Assembly (NCBI GenBank): GCA_025361935.1
Contig: JANYJB010000019.1
Coordinates: 1 to 34,230, forward strand
Direction: 5' to 3'
DNA from: Verrucomicrobiota bacterium
GTDB taxonomy: Bacteria; Verrucomicrobiota; Verrucomicrobiia; Opitutales; Opitutaceae
Length of the DNA stretch: 34,230 nt
The position numbers and the translations under genes are program-made. This document shows, piece after piece, positions 1 through 11,490 of the stretch (positions are counted from its first letter, which is position 1; each line of letters starts with the position of its first letter). The notes beneath the pieces were generated by a model. That model saw only the letters and a program-made list of their open reading frames with translations, was not told the origin of the DNA and searched no databases.

Positions 1-2011
<2,011 letters not shown>

Positions 2012-2117
2012 GGTGGTCGGGAAAATGGCGGCAATCTGAACAGGGCGCGGGCGAGCTTGGCGATAGGAAATCAATACCGTGTTGAACCGATTGTAAGCGG
2101 GTGCATGTTTGGCAGGG

Positions 2118-3845
2118 ATGACACCCTTAGATTTTAGAAATACCAACAGCTTGTGGTGCAGTGTGCTCGTGGAGACGCTTGTGCGCAGCGGGGTGACGCA
2201 GGCGGTGATCTCGCCGGGTTCGCGCTCGACGCCGCTGACGATGGCGTTTGCGCGGCATCCGCAGATCGAGGCGATTCCGGTGCTCGACGAGCGTTCGGCT
2301 GGTTTTTTCGCGCTGGGCTTGGCGAAACAGCAGGGGCGGCCGACGGTGCTCGTGTGCACGAGCGGGACGGCGGGGGCCAACTACTTTCCGGCGGTGATCG
2401 AGGCCCAGGAAAGCGGCGTGCCGCTGATCGTCATCACGGCGGACCGTCCGCCGGAGATGCGCGACTGTTCGTCGGGGCAGACCATCGACCAGCAGAAACT
2501 TTTTGGCGGACACGTGAACTGGCAGCACGAGTTTGCCGTGCCGGAGCCGCGCATGGAGTTGTTGCGCTATCTGCGACAGACGACGCTACAGGCGTTTGAC
2601 CGCGCGCTTGGACCGACGGCGGGACCGGTTCACTTGAACGCGCCGTTTCGCGATCCGCTGCCACCGATCGAGGACAAGACGGCGGACGAATTAAAGGCGC
2701 AGGATTGGGAGGCGTTTTTTGCGATGCCGGTGGTGCCACCGGTCGTTACGCATCCGGTGGTTCTGATTCCGGTGGCGGCGCGCGGATTGATCATCGCGGG
2801 TCCGGCGCAGCCGACCGATCCGCGGCGTTGGAGCGAGGCGGTGTGGACTTTGGCCAAACACCACGGCTGGCCGGTGCTGGCCGACGCGCTCAATCCGCTG
2901 CGGACGCACGCTTCGGCGGAGGCGACACTGGTCACGACTTACGACGCGATCCTGCGGTCGTCCGCGCTGGCTAAAAAACTAAAGCCCGAGTTTGTTGTGT
3001 GCATTGAAAACTGGCCGACGAGCAAGGTGCTGCGCGAATGGCTGGCCGAGTTGAACGTGCCGACGATGCTGCTCACGGCGTCGGAGCAAAACCACGATCC
3101 GCTGCACGGGCGGACGTGGCATTTTCGCCACGGCATCGAGGAGGTGTCTATGAGCACGGCGCAGACCTTCCCCGGAAAGGGCGCGGAAGAGTATGAAGCC
3201 TCGTGGCGGCACGCAGACGCGGCGGCGCGCGGTCTGATCGACGTGGCGTTGGCGGACAACGCGGCTTTTGAAGGTAGCGTGGTCTGGAAACTGTCGCGGC
3301 ATCTGCCTTCGGAGACGCCGCTCTTCATCGCGAACAGCATGCCGGTGCGCGACGCGGAGTATTTCTGGCCGGCGTCGGACCGGCGCGTGCGCGTGCTAGT
3401 AAATCGCGGGGCCAATGGCATCGACGGCACGCTTTCGACGGCGATGGGTGTCGCGCACGGCAACAAGCCCGCCGTGCTGCTCACCGGCGACCTTGCGTTG
3501 CTGCACGACACGAACGGGTTTCTGTCGGCGCAGCATCTGCGCGGGTCGTTGACCATCGTGCTTATCAACAACAATGGTGGCGGTATTTTCGATCACCTGC
3601 CGGTGGCGAAGTTTGATCCGCCGTTCGAGAAATTCTGGGCGACACCGCAGCAGGTGAATTTTGCCAGACTCTGTTCGGCCTATGGAGTTTCGCATACGAC
3701 TGCGGAAGACGGAGAGACCCTGATCGAGTTGGTCTCGACTCTGCCGGAGTCGGGCGTGCGCGTGATCGAGGTCGTCACCGACCGGAAGCGCGACGCGGCG
3801 TTCCGGAAGAAGCTGTTCGCCGAGGTTGCGGCGGCGCTGAAATAA
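2118..3845 (+). CDS. menD: 2-succinyl-5-enolpyruvyl-6-hydroxy-3-cyclohexene-1-carboxylate synthase
   Basis: MenD is the thiamine-diphosphate enzyme that joins isochorismate and 2-oxoglutarate (with decarboxylation) in menaquinone synthesis. About 575 residues, the usual length. Near the N-terminus it has the MenD signature SPGSRSTPL, then the conserved [17 protein letters not shown] and [10 protein letters not shown] blocks. The C-terminal ThDP/Mg site is seen as GDLALLHD near residue 455 and NNNGGGIF near 483. The ATG at 2118 is chosen; an in-frame TTG at 2109 would add three residues, and neither has a well-spaced ribosome site. It is divergent from purL and convergent with kup (20-bp gap). 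menB lies beyond kup on the same strand, so two menaquinone genes sit within 4 kb but not in one operon. Confidence 0.96.
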   Translation: MTPLDFRNTNSLWCSVLVETLVRSGVTQAVISPGSRSTPLTMAFARHPQIEAIPVLDERSAGFFALGLAKQQGRPTVLVCTSGTAGANYFPAVIEAQESGVPLIVITADRPPEMRDCSSGQTIDQQKLFGGHVNWQHEFAVPEPRMELLRYLRQTTLQAFDRALGPTAGPVHLNAPFRDPLPPIEDKTADELKAQDWEAFFAMPVVPPVVTHPVVLIPVAARGLIIAGPAQPTDPRRWSEAVWTLAKHHGWPVLADALNPLRTHASAEATLVTTYDAILRSSALAKKLKPEFVVCIENWPTSKVLREWLAELNVPTMLLTASEQNHDPLHGRTWHFRHGIEEVSMSTAQTFPGKGAEEYEASWRHADAAARGLIDVALADNAAFEGSVVWKLSRHLPSETPLFIANSMPVRDAEYFWPASDRRVRVLVNRGANGIDGTLSTAMGVAHGNKPAVLLTGDLALLHDTNGFLSAQHLRGSLTIVLINNNGGGIFDHLPVAKFDPPFEKFWATPQQVNFARLCSAYGVSHTTAEDGETLIELVSTLPESGVRVIEVVTDRKRDAAFRKKLFAEVAAALK

Positions 3846-3865
3846 AAGGCCGACTCCGTCCGCGT

Positions 3866-5767
3866 TTACAACTGCACGGGCAGGCCGATCTCGATGATCT
3901 GCGTGGGAAGGATGTTGTAATAATCTTTCACCGGACGCGCGTTGCGGCTCAGCACGGCGTAGAGGGATTTCTGCCATTCGAACATCTTGGCGTTGCCGCC
4001 GGTGATGATCATCTCGCGGTTGAAATAGTAGGTGGTGCCGTGCGTGTTGACGGCAACTCCCTGCGCGCTGATTCGTTCAACGATGTGGCTGACGTTGGGC
4101 GACTCCATGTAGCCATAGCGGCCGATCGCGCGCCATACGCCTTCGCCAAGGGATTCGAGCGTCATGCGTTCCTCTTCGTCAATTGAAGGCACCTCCTCGG
4201 TGAGAATGGTGAGGAGCACGACGGTTTTTTGAAGGCACTTGTTGGCTTTGAGATGGTGCAGGAGGGCGAGGGGCGTGCCTTTGGGGGTGCCGACCATGAA
4301 GACGGCGCTGCCGGGCACGCGGACGATGGATTTACTCTTGGCGATGCTGGATAATTCCAGCTCGGCGACCGCGCCGTTGTAGATTTTTTCCTGAATCTCG
4401 TAACGGCCGCTCTTCCATGTGTGCATGATGGCGAGCACGGCCAGGGCCATGCTGAGCGGCAGCCAGCCGCCATCGGTAAACTTGTGGAGATTGGCCCCCA
4501 GCAGGATCACGTCGACCACGAGAAACAGCGCGCAGAGCGTGACGGCTTTGAACAAGGACCAGCGCCAGCGGTTCAAGACGACACGGTAAAACGCATAGGT
4601 CGTCACGGCCATCGTTCCGGTAACGGCGATGCCGTAGGCGGAGGCGAGCGCATCGGAAGATTTGAAGCTGACGACGATCCATATGCAGCCGATCGCGAGC
4701 ACCCAGTTGACGAGGGGGATGTAGATCTGGCCCTCCTGGTCGGCGTTGGTGTGGAGAACCTTCAGGCGAGGGAAATAACCGAGTTGGATCGCCTGGCGCG
4801 TGAGCGAAAACGTGCCCGAGATGAGCGCCTGGCTGGCGATGATGGCGGCGAGGATCGATAGGATAACGAGCGCGAATTGCGCGGGGCCGGCGGGGGCGAG
4901 CGCGAAAAAGGGGTTGAAGCTGTCCACGGCGGCCTCGGCGGGGTGGCCGAGCGTGTAGCCGCCCTGCCCAAAGTAGTTCAGCAAAAGTCCGGGGCAGGCG
5001 AAGCCATACCAGGCGAGGGCGATGTGGCGGCGCCCGAAATGCCCCATGTCGGCATAGAGCGCCTCGGCGCCCGTGACCGTAAGCACTATGGCGCCCAGTA
5101 TTCCGGTGATGTAAGCGGGATGTTGGGCAAGCAGGTTGTAGCCGTAGAGGGGATTGATCGCCAGCAACACGGAGGGATGGCTACAGATGTGCCACGCTCC
5201 GAGCAGTCCGAGCGTCGTGAACCAGAGCAGCATCACCGGGCCGAAGACCTGGCCGATGAGTTGCGTGCCTCGTTTTTGAATCATGAAAAGACCGCCTAGA
5301 ATTACGACAGCCATCATAACAACGGTGTGTTGCTGGATGTCGGGATTGAAGGTCTTGAAACCCTCGGCCGCGCCCAGCACGGAAATGGCGGGGGTGATCA
5401 CGCCGTCGCCGTAAAGCAGGGCGGCCCCGAACAAAATGAGAACCGCGCTGAAGCCCAGTCCGCGCCGGTCGGTCTTGCGGTCGTGGCCGAGGGCCAGAAG
5501 GGCGAAGATGCCACCTTCGCCGCGATTGTCCGCCCGGGTTATGTAGTAGAGGTATTTGAAGCTTACGATAAACGTAAGCGACCAGAACATCAGGGAAAGG
5601 ATACCGAGCACTCCTTCCTCCTGGTTGACGGCAGGAAGGTGGGCCAGGCACTCGCGCATCGTGTAGAGCGGGCTGGTGCCGATGTCGCCAAACACCACGC
5701 CAAGGGCGCCCAGGCAAAGCCCGGCTTTTACGGTATTCTTCGAAACACAGGCGGGCGTGGATTGCAT
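3866..5767 (-). CDS. kup: Kup-type low-affinity potassium transporter
   Basis: Kup (KUP/HAK/KT family) takes up K+ with protons across the inner membrane. About 633 residues, the normal size. The first membrane helix holds the family signature GVVFGDIGTSPLYT, followed by the NRGEGGIFALLAL loop, GDGVITPAISVLGA, and many hydrophobic segments up to about residue 450. The C-terminal cytosolic part includes PPxVxHxxxHNK-region equivalents and ends near TQIIEIGLPVQL. The ATG at 5767 puts about 15 residues before the first helix, as is usual. A GTG at 5818 would extend the N-terminus with an unusual Cys-rich stretch, so it is less likely. It is convergent with menD and divergent from menB. Confidence 0.95.
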   Translation of the reverse strand: MQSTPACVSKNTVKAGLCLGALGVVFGDIGTSPLYTMRECLAHLPAVNQEEGVLGILSLMFWSLTFIVSFKYLYYITRADNRGEGGIFALLALGHDRKTDRRGLGFSAVLILFGAALLYGDGVITPAISVLGAAEGFKTFNPDIQQHTVVMMAVVILGGLFMIQKRGTQLIGQVFGPVMLLWFTTLGLLGAWHICSHPSVLLAINPLYGYNLLAQHPAYITGILGAIVLTVTGAEALYADMGHFGRRHIALAWYGFACPGLLLNYFGQGGYTLGHPAEAAVDSFNPFFALAPAGPAQFALVILSILAAIIASQALISGTFSLTRQAIQLGYFPRLKVLHTNADQEGQIYIPLVNWVLAIGCIWIVVSFKSSDALASAYGIAVTGTMAVTTYAFYRVVLNRWRWSLFKAVTLCALFLVVDVILLGANLHKFTDGGWLPLSMALAVLAIMHTWKSGRYEIQEKIYNGAVAELELSSIAKSKSIVRVPGSAVFMVGTPKGTPLALLHHLKANKCLQKTVVLLTILTEEVPSIDEEERMTLESLGEGVWRAIGRYGYMESPNVSHIVERISAQGVAVNTHGTTYYFNREMIITGGNAKMFEWQKSLYAVLSRNARPVKDYYNILPTQIIEIGLPVQL

Positions 5768-5892
5768 GCGTGGCCAGCAGTCTCCCGAACACGGGCGAGC
5801 ATCCAAGCAGTTTTTCACCCATTGGTAGAAATGGGTTGCAAATGAAGCCCGCGTTGACCTCGGGCGCGAAGATCACACTTTGAGCGTCAACC

Positions 5893-6729
5893 ATGAGCCT
5901 ACCCGCTTGGAAAGTCGCCAAGACCTACACCGACATCCTTTATCACAAGACCGACGGCATCGCGAAGGTCACCATCAACCGCCCGGAGAAGCGCAACGCG
6001 TTCCGCCCCGAGACGATCATGGAGATGTATGACGCCTTCATTGACGCCCGCGAAGACCCGTCCATCGGCGTCGTGCTGCTCACCGGCGCCGGTCCTCACA
6101 CCGATGGCAAATATGCCTTTTGCGCAGGCGGCGACCAGAGTGTGCGCGGCCATGCGGGCTACGTCGGAGGCGACGGCGTGCCGCGACTCAACGTGCTCGA
6201 CCTCCAAAAACTTATCCGCTCGATGCCCAAGGTCGTCATCGCGCTTGTCGCAGGCTACGCCATCGGAGGTGGGCACGTGCTCCATCTCGTGTGCGACCTC
6301 ACCATCGCAGCCGACAACGGCATTTTCGGACAAGTCGGCCCGAAAATGGGCAGCTTCGACGGCGGCTTCGGTTCCAGTTATCTGGCCCGCATCGTCGGCC
6401 AGAAAAAAGCCCGCGAAATCTGGTATCTCTGCCGCCAGTATGACGCGAAGCAGGCGCTCGACATGGGCCTCGTCAACATGGTCGTGCCCGTCGCTGAACT
6501 CGAAGCCGAGGGTCTCAAGTGGGGTCGCGAGATCATGGGCCACAGCCCGCTCGCCATCCGCTGCCTGAAGAGCGCGTTCAACGCCGACGTGGACGGCCAG
6601 TCGGGCATCCAGGAACTCGCGGGCAACGCAACGCTGCTCTACTACATGAGCGACGAGGCCAAGGAGTTTCACGGCGCCCAGCGCGAAAAGCGCAAGCCCG
6701 ACGCACGCAAGTTCCCTTGGTTGCCTTAG
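5893..6729 (+). CDS. menB: 1,4-dihydroxy-2-naphthoyl-CoA synthase
   Basis: MenB is the crotonase-fold enzyme that closes the second ring of the naphthoquinone (o-succinylbenzoyl-CoA to DHNA-CoA). 278 residues, standard length. Visible motifs are FCAGGDQ (oxyanion hole, about 76-82), [20 protein letters not shown] (123-142), [15 protein letters not shown] (146-160) and the typical C-terminus [12 protein letters not shown]. Gly149 sits where type I, bicarbonate-dependent MenB enzymes have glycine rather than aspartate, and Ser154 and Asp156 match the E. coli catalytic pair. It starts at an ATG without Shine-Dalgarno. Its stop overlaps the stop of the convergent membrane-protein gene by 4 bp. 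Confidence 0.97.
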   Translation: MSLPAWKVAKTYTDILYHKTDGIAKVTINRPEKRNAFRPETIMEMYDAFIDAREDPSIGVVLLTGAGPHTDGKYAFCAGGDQSVRGHAGYVGGDGVPRLNVLDLQKLIRSMPKVVIALVAGYAIGGGHVLHLVCDLTIAADNGIFGQVGPKMGSFDGGFGSSYLARIVGQKKAREIWYLCRQYDAKQALDMGLVNMVVPVAELEAEGLKWGREIMGHSPLAIRCLKSAFNADVDGQSGIQELAGNATLLYYMSDEAKEFHGAQREKRKPDARKFPWLP

Positions 6730-7262
6730 CCAAGCTGCCGCCCCGTGATTTCCGGCGGCGCGGTCAACGCTTCCCGCACGGCCTCGCGACGGTTGCGATA
6801 GTAAAGCGCGAGGCCGCCTTGGTAAATCAACGTGACGAGCAGCACGGTCGCATACATGCCGTAAAACGTGACGCGCAGCAGCCTGACGATGTCCGCCGTG
6901 CTCAGGCCTACCTGGTCGATCATGGCCTTCATGTCCGGCGTCATGCTGTTCATGGCGGTTTCGGTGTCGAAGCCGGCCAGCTTTCCGAGCGCGTAACACC
7001 AGATCGAGCCGAGCACGATGAGCTGCGCTCGGATGAGCAGGGTCATGCCTCCATCGGCATCATGTTGGGTGAGTTTTTTGAGACCGCGTATTTCCACCAC
7101 GCCGCCAGCCGCCACGATGAGACCGACGATTGCGCCGACCAGATCGCCGAGAACGAGCGAAACCAGCGCGCAGAACCCCGCGAAGACGGCGATGCTCCAG
7201 CCGTCGAGGCGGGCGATACGCATCACGCGGTGGAGGGTTTCCTTGGGAGTGAGTTTGGCCAT
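6726..7262 (-). CDS. Small multi-pass membrane protein of unknown function
   Basis: I do not recognise a family. 178 residues: a short charged N-terminus ([21 protein letters not shown]), then hydrophobic stretches at about 22-58 (probably a helical hairpin), 74-98 and 128-155, so about four membrane helices. A hydrophilic middle loop contains [16 protein letters not shown], and the tail is Arg-rich ([13 protein letters not shown]). It follows the DUF218-type gene by 21 bp on the same strand, so the two are probably co-transcribed. It is convergent with menB, the stop codons overlapping. Confidence 0.75.
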   Translation of the reverse strand: MAKLTPKETLHRVMRIARLDGWSIAVFAGFCALVSLVLGDLVGAIVGLIVAAGGVVEIRGLKKLTQHDADGGMTLLIRAQLIVLGSIWCYALGKLAGFDTETAMNSMTPDMKAMIDQVGLSTADIVRLLRVTFYGMYATVLLVTLIYQGGLALYYRNRREAVREALTAPPEITGRQLG

Positions 7263-7283
7263 GATGGTAGGAATCGCGCGGGC

Positions 7284-7946
7284 TTAAAAAACGAATCGTG
7301 CGTAAAGGTAGCCGATGAATTCGTCTGTTACGCAACGAAATCCCTGGCTTGAACGCCACCAGTGTTGCGCGTCGTAGCCGCGGTCGGGCAGGGCGATGAT
7401 GCCGATCGCCACGTCGCGGCCGAAGACCTTGTTGAACAGCAGCCGCGATCGGCGAGAGTGTGCGCCGAGAGATACGAGGTTGATCTTGTCCGGTATCGTG
7501 CCGCGCGCCTTTAACCAATCGCGCAGGGCGAGCGCCGAGGTGAACGTGCGGTCCCGGTAGACGTCCGCCGCAGGCACGGCTTGCGGCGGCGGGTTGTTGG
7601 CCCCGAATTTCGCCAGAACGGCGGCCCCCAGATCGGCATAAGTCCCGTAAGTCGAGAGTGGAGCCCCTCGTTCGAGTGGCCCGCCGGTCACGCACAGGGT
7701 GGTGCAATGATTGAGCCGGGCGTAGGAAACCACTTCTTCCATGCCATAGTCCGGCATCCACCCTTCGACCACGAGCACGCCGCCCGACACGGGGGCGTTT
7801 ACCGCGAGAAAAGGCTGTAATCGGCGCACGCCGGTGGCGATCAGCGGCAGCACGATGAGCGCGGCCAGAACCCATCCCCGCCATGTGGGCAACAGACATT
7901 CGTGTCGCTTCAGAAGACCAAAAAACGGGGGGCGATTGTTTGGCAT
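7284..7946 (-). CDS. DUF218 / YdcF-ElyC-SanA family protein
   Basis: DUF218 proteins are Rossmann-like; the E. coli members SanA and ElyC act in envelope integrity, but the chemistry is unknown. The protein has one N-terminal membrane helix (about 20-40, RGWVLAALIVLPLIATGV) followed by a soluble domain. That domain has the family landmarks VLVVEGWMPDYGMEEVV, LCVTGGPLERG, TFTSALALRDWL and LVSLGAHSRRSRLLF. The ATG at 7946 (MPNNRPPFFG) gives about 220 residues. In-frame starts at 7967 and 8033 would add sequence overlapping the yqeY upstream region, and no ribosome site decides between them. It is divergent from yqeY and probably in an operon with the downstream membrane protein. Confidence 0.8.
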   Translation of the reverse strand: MPNNRPPFFGLLKRHECLLPTWRGWVLAALIVLPLIATGVRRLQPFLAVNAPVSGGVLVVEGWMPDYGMEEVVSYARLNHCTTLCVTGGPLERGAPLSTYGTYADLGAAVLAKFGANNPPPQAVPAADVYRDRTFTSALALRDWLKARGTIPDKINLVSLGAHSRRSRLLFNKVFGRDVAIGIIALPDRGYDAQHWWRSSQGFRCVTDEFIGYLYARFVF

Positions 7947-8036
7947 CGTTGTTAACTTGAGACACATCGCACCGCCGGCGTCGAGGCCGACTTGCCTTCT
8001 CGACACCGCGAGGGGAGCGCGCACTCTGTTCAAACC

Positions 8037-8486
8037 ATGTCAACGATCTACGAAACCCTGCGCGCCGACATCATCACCGCCGTGAAGGCGCGCGACTCCG
8101 GCCTCGCGACCATCCTGCGCACCAACGACGGCGCCATCCAGCGCGCCTCGATGGACCTCAACAAGCCTATCGACGACGAGCTCGTGACCGCGACCCTCCG
8201 GAAGGCCGTCAAGAATCTCAGCGCGGCCAACCTCGAGTTTGAAAAGGGCGGACGCACCGACCTCATCGAGGCTAACCTCAAGGAAATCGCCATTCTGGAG
8301 AAATACCTCCCCAAGGGCCTCGACGCCTCGAAGCTCGAAGCCCTCGTGGTCGAGACCATAGCGGCGACCGGTGCCTTGTCGAAAAAGGAAATGGGCAAGG
8401 TCATCGGCGCGCTCAAGCAGCACCCGCAGGCTTCGCTCATCGATTTCGGTGCGGTCAGCAAACTCATCCAGGCCAAGTTGCCCTGA
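8037..8486 (+). CDS. yqeY: GatB/YqeY domain protein
   Basis: YqeY-type proteins are small, mostly helical proteins sharing the tail domain of GatB, the amidotransferase subunit that makes Gln-tRNA. Stand-alone YqeY is presumed to bind tRNA, with no proven enzyme role. 149 residues, the usual size. Visible features are the N-terminal helix STIYETLRADIITAVKARD, the central ANLEFEKGGRTDLIEANLKE, LEKYLPKGLDASKLEALV, and KKEMGKVIGALKQHP near the end. The ATG at 8037 is chosen because family members begin just before this helix; an upstream in-frame start at 7992 adds unlike sequence. It is convergent with the lipoprotein gene (17-bp gap). Confidence 0.92.
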   Translation: MSTIYETLRADIITAVKARDSGLATILRTNDGAIQRASMDLNKPIDDELVTATLRKAVKNLSAANLEFEKGGRTDLIEANLKEIAILEKYLPKGLDASKLEALVVETIAATGALSKKEMGKVIGALKQHPQASLIDFGAVSKLIQAKLP

Positions 8487-8503
8487 GCGGCGACGCGGTC
8501 TGG

Positions 8504-8929
8504 TTACTTTGCAGATTTGAGCAGTTCGCCAACGAGCTGGCTGACCACGGCGTCCACCTCCGTGCTCAGGGCAATGTTTTTTTGGTAAACCGCCGTGGCA
8601 AAAGGTTGGACCGACTGAATATCCCGTGCGGCGATTTGCAAGCGGACCAAGTGGAGCGAAAAATCCCATGTCCAGCGGTCATCGTAAGTGATGACCACCT
8701 GCGCCGAGTCGGGCAGCATGGTGAGCGGGCCGTTTTCCGCCTGAAAGCCGCGCGCCTGCAACGTGCGCACAATGCTCTCGTCGATGGCGTGGTTGTCGTT
8801 GAGGTTGCTCAACACGAAAAAATGCCTGGCGCCAGCGAGGTGTCGTCCCTTGTCCACCTTGGTGCCGACGGACGTGCAGCCGGCGAACAGGAGGGCCATG
8901 AGCAACGGGAGCGAAGCGATGAATTTCAT
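8504..8929 (-). CDS. Small lipoprotein of unknown function
   Basis: About 141 residues from the ATG at 8929. A clear lipoprotein signal, MKFIASLPLLMALLFAGC, ends in the lipobox FAGC with the lipidated Cys at about residue 18; Thr-Ser follow it, which does not suggest inner-membrane retention in the E. coli sense. The mature part (HFFVLSNLNDNHAID, then IVRTLQARGFQAENG, then AQVVITYDDRW) alternates strands and helices as in DUF4136-like or LptE-like small envelope lipoproteins. That resemblance is weak and I do not assign the family. It stands alone between yqeY (convergent) and the S1-domain gene (divergent, 125-bp gap). Confidence 0.8.
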   Translation of the reverse strand: MKFIASLPLLMALLFAGCTSVGTKVDKGRHLAGARHFFVLSNLNDNHAIDESIVRTLQARGFQAENGPLTMLPDSAQVVITYDDRWTWDFSLHLVRLQIAARDIQSVQPFATAVYQKNIALSTEVDAVVSQLVGELLKSAK

Positions 8930-9054
8930 CAAAACACCTACACACGGAGGAAACCGGCGGGGGCGCAACCCTTCGCTGCCATTTTCAAAAACCAACGCGA
9001 GGATGCACGGATTCCCTTCCCAAGTCGCCCGGATGCGCCCACTCTTTCCGAATC

Positions 9055-9906
9055 ATGGCCCAGATCGGCAAACGCAACCAACTCACCGTCCTGAAAGAAG
9101 CGCCTCCCGGCTTTTACCTCGACGCCGGGGAACACGGCGAGCTGCTGCTGCCCGGCCAATACATCCCGGACGGCGCCAAGGTCGGCGACACGCTGGATGT
9201 TTTTGTCTATCGAGATTCCGAAGACCGGCTCGTGGCCACGACCGAGACGCCTCACGTGATGGTCGGCGAGTTTGCCTACCTGCGCGTCGTGAGCATCAAC
9301 CCCAAGGTCGGCGTATTTCTCGACTGGGGGCTCGCCAAGGACCTGTTGCTGCCTATCCGCGAACAGAAGGAGCGCCTCGCCCACGGCGACTGGGTGGTCG
9401 TCTTCGTTTACATCGACGCCAAGACAGACCGCATCGTGGCGAGCACGCGCATCAATCGTCACCTTAACCTCGTGCCGCCGCCCTACACCGAGGGCCAGCC
9501 GGTCAGTCTTCTCATCACGGGCCCGACGCCTCTCGGCTACAATGCCATCATCGAAAACGCCCACTGCGGCCTGCTTTATGGCAGCGATCTTTCCGCCCCG
9601 CTCGCGACTGGCGAGCGACTCGACGGCTTCATCCGCGAGGTTCGCGAGGACGGAAAAATCGATCTGAGTCTCGACCGTGCCGGCTACCAACGCGTCGCCC
9701 CGCTCACCGGCGAGATTCTCGCGGCCCTGAAAGCCGCCGGCGGACGCCTGCCGTTCCATGACGACAGCACGCCGGAGGAAATTCGCGCGGCGTTTGGTAT
9801 GAGCAAAAAAGCATTTAAGCAGGCGATTGGTTCACTTTTTAAGCAGAGGGGAATCGTTATAACCGCTCACGGCATTCGTCTGGCGAGCACACCGCCGAAA
9901 TCCTGA
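9055..9906 (+). CDS. S1-like RNA-binding protein, CvfB/YitL family
   Basis: CvfB-family proteins have tandem S1-type beta-barrels and a C-terminal winged helix, bind RNA, and affect virulence gene expression in Staphylococcus. 283 residues, the normal length. Visible are an N-terminal barrel (NQLTVLKEAPPGFYLDAG, then GELLLPGQYIP), a second (LRVVSINPKVGVFLDWGL, then KDLLLPIREQ), a third (LGYNAIIENAHCGLLYGSDL), and the family end DDSTPEEIRAAFGMSKKAFK with a helix-turn-helix-like tail. The start at 9055 fits the family. The S4-domain gene begins 29 bp after its stop, so the two RNA-binding genes are probably co-transcribed. Confidence 0.9.
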   Translation: MAQIGKRNQLTVLKEAPPGFYLDAGEHGELLLPGQYIPDGAKVGDTLDVFVYRDSEDRLVATTETPHVMVGEFAYLRVVSINPKVGVFLDWGLAKDLLLPIREQKERLAHGDWVVVFVYIDAKTDRIVASTRINRHLNLVPPPYTEGQPVSLLITGPTPLGYNAIIENAHCGLLYGSDLSAPLATGERLDGFIREVREDGKIDLSLDRAGYQRVAPLTGEILAALKAAGGRLPFHDDSTPEEIRAAFGMSKKAFKQAIGSLFKQRGIVITAHGIRLASTPPKS

Positions 9907-9935
9907 GCATACGTTGCCGTCGCCAACCCTTTTTT

Positions 9936-10166
9936 ATGAGTTCTCCCTCCTCGCGTGTAATTATCATCAAAGCCGAACCCATCGAGCTGTGCCAGTTGCT
10001 CAAGTTCAGCGGACTGGCCGCAACCGGAGGCGAGGCCAAGAGCGTGATTGGCGCCGGTCAGGTGTTGCTCAATAGCGTCGTCGAGACGCAGAAACGCAAA
10101 AAAATCATGGGTGGCGACAAGGTGACCTACGGCGAAGAGACGCTCGTTGTTCAGGTCGGCGGCTGA
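9936..10166 (+). CDS. Small S4-domain RNA-binding protein (YbcJ/YaaA type)
   Basis: A 76-residue protein made almost entirely of one S4 fold. It shows IELCQLLKFSGLAATGGEAK, then GQVLLNSVVETQKRKKIMGGD and VTYGEETLVV, the pattern of the free-standing YbcJ/YaaA S4 proteins, which bind structured RNA such as rRNA. It follows the CvfB-like gene by 29 bp. Its last 16 bp overlap the 3' end of the convergent DTW-domain gene. Confidence 0.9.
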   Translation: MSSPSSRVIIIKAEPIELCQLLKFSGLAATGGEAKSVIGAGQVLLNSVVETQKRKKIMGGDKVTYGEETLVVQVGG

Positions 10167-10882
10167 TCGCCTGCTGTCCGGAAAAAGCGGCTGCGTCGGT
10201 CGCCGCTGCGACCGCGTGGAGCGGCGCGTTCGGCTGGCGTGCTGTAGGCGTGTCGGCGGTAACCTGGGCGGTTCGGATCGCTCGCGCATTTGATCTGGAA
10301 GTCTTGCATGCGCGCGAAGAGTCCGAGCAACTGTTCCGGCAGTTCATAGCGGTCGAGACCGCTGCGTTCCATCGCGAGCAGCAGTTCGTGTATCGCCTCC
10401 AGCGTGGAGAGGCAGCCGTCCTGCGGCTGTTGCTTGATTACGTAGCGGCTCGGGGCCGAGGGCGTGAACATGATGCGTGGCAGGCGTTGCAGGCTTGGGC
10501 TGAGCCGGAGCATCTTGCGGGCGCAGGCCCAGGTGGCGTCGAGGAGGAAGACGACCAGCGTGCGTCCAGCGAGTTCGTCTGCGCGCAGCTCGCCGTTGGA
10601 AAGGTTGCGGGCCTGCTCGCCGGGGTAGAGGAGGACGGAGAAGTTGCGCGGATCGCGGATGAGCGCCTGCACCTCCTCGTGTTCGTCGAAGCCCACGCCC
10701 ATGTGGATTTCGCTTTGCTTGAGGCAGAGGTGGGTGAGGCGTCCGGTGCCGGCCTTCTCCTGCTTGAACTCCTTCGGGTGCATGAGAAACACGAAGCGCG
10801 TGTGTGTCTCCATCGGCGTGATGGACGGGCACCAGCACAGCGGCTTGGGCCAGAAACAATGGTAGCAAGTCTCGCGGCTCAT
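10151..10882 (-). CDS. DTW-domain tRNA-uridine aminocarboxypropyltransferase
   Basis: DTW proteins (E. coli TapT/YfiP) move the 3-amino-3-carboxypropyl group of SAM to a uridine of tRNA (acp3U). Here an N-terminal cysteine cluster, CYHCFWPKPLCWC (6-18), probably binds zinc. Next come the conserved LMHPKEFKQEKAGTGRL block, a Pro-Gly loop (LLYPGEQARNL), the signature LLDATWACARKML (the D-x-T-W of the family name), and RYVIKQQPQDGCLSTLEA. 243 residues. The last ~40 are Arg/Pro-rich, look disordered, and extend 16 bp into the convergent S4 gene. The family is clear; the exact tRNA position is not readable. Confidence 0.9.
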   Translation of the reverse strand: MSRETCYHCFWPKPLCWCPSITPMETHTRFVFLMHPKEFKQEKAGTGRLTHLCLKQSEIHMGVGFDEHEEVQALIRDPRNFSVLLYPGEQARNLSNGELRADELAGRTLVVFLLDATWACARKMLRLSPSLQRLPRIMFTPSAPSRYVIKQQPQDGCLSTLEAIHELLLAMERSGLDRYELPEQLLGLFARMQDFQIKCASDPNRPGYRRHAYSTPAERAAPRGRSGDRRSRFFRTAGDQPPT

Positions 10883-10909
10883 GGGCGGAAATCGCCGAAG
10901 CGCGACGGC

Positions 10910-11458
10910 TTACTTGGCGGAGAGCGCGGCTTCAATTGCCGCGATCAGTTCGGGGGATTCGGGGGTGATCTTGGAATCGAAACGGTGAAGGATCCTGCCG
11001 TCGCGCCCGATAAGAAACTTGCCGAAATTCCAGCCGATCTTGCCGGGAAACGGAGAGTCTTTGCCGGTGAGCGCGGCGTAGAGAGGATGCTGGTTGGCGC
11101 CGTTGACATCGATCTTGTCGAACATCGGGAACGTCACGTGAAACTTCGAAGAGCAAAAGGTTTTGATCTCCTCGTTGGTGCCGGATTCCTGATGGCCGAA
11201 CTGGTTGCAGGGAAAACCAAGCACGACCAGACCTTGGTTCTGGTATTTTTCAAAAACAGCCTGGAGTCCCTTGTATTGTTTGGTGAAGCCGCAGGCGGAG
11301 GCGACGTTTACGATGAGCAGGACCTTGCCGTGATAGGGCGCAAGCGTGGTGTTTTTGCCATCGATGTCTTTGAGGGGGATTGCGAGAAGATCGCCGGCCT
11401 TGGCAGCGGGTTGAAAGACGCCTGCAAGCAATACGGCCAACAAGGGGAAAATTTTCAT
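10910..11458 (-). CDS. Exported glutathione peroxidase-like peroxidase
   Basis: A thiol peroxidase of the GPx family, reducing hydroperoxides; most bacterial members use thioredoxin rather than glutathione. A signal peptide (MKIFPLLAVLLAGVFQPAAKAG) suggests a periplasmic location. The catalytic tetrad parts are visible: NVASACGFT (peroxidatic Cys), FPCNQFG (Gln plus probable resolving Cys), and IGWNFGKFLI (Trp/Asn). About 182 residues. The ATG at 11458 is chosen because it opens the signal peptide; a start at 11494 would add 12 charged residues. It lies 32 bp after the small unknown gene at 11491-11871, same strand. Confidence 0.92.
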   Translation of the reverse strand: MKIFPLLAVLLAGVFQPAAKAGDLLAIPLKDIDGKNTTLAPYHGKVLLIVNVASACGFTKQYKGLQAVFEKYQNQGLVVLGFPCNQFGHQESGTNEEIKTFCSSKFHVTFPMFDKIDVNGANQHPLYAALTGKDSPFPGKIGWNFGKFLIGRDGRILHRFDSKITPESPELIAAIEAALSAK

Positions 11459-11490
11459 GTCATCAGTGAATTCGCGGACGTTGGGGGATG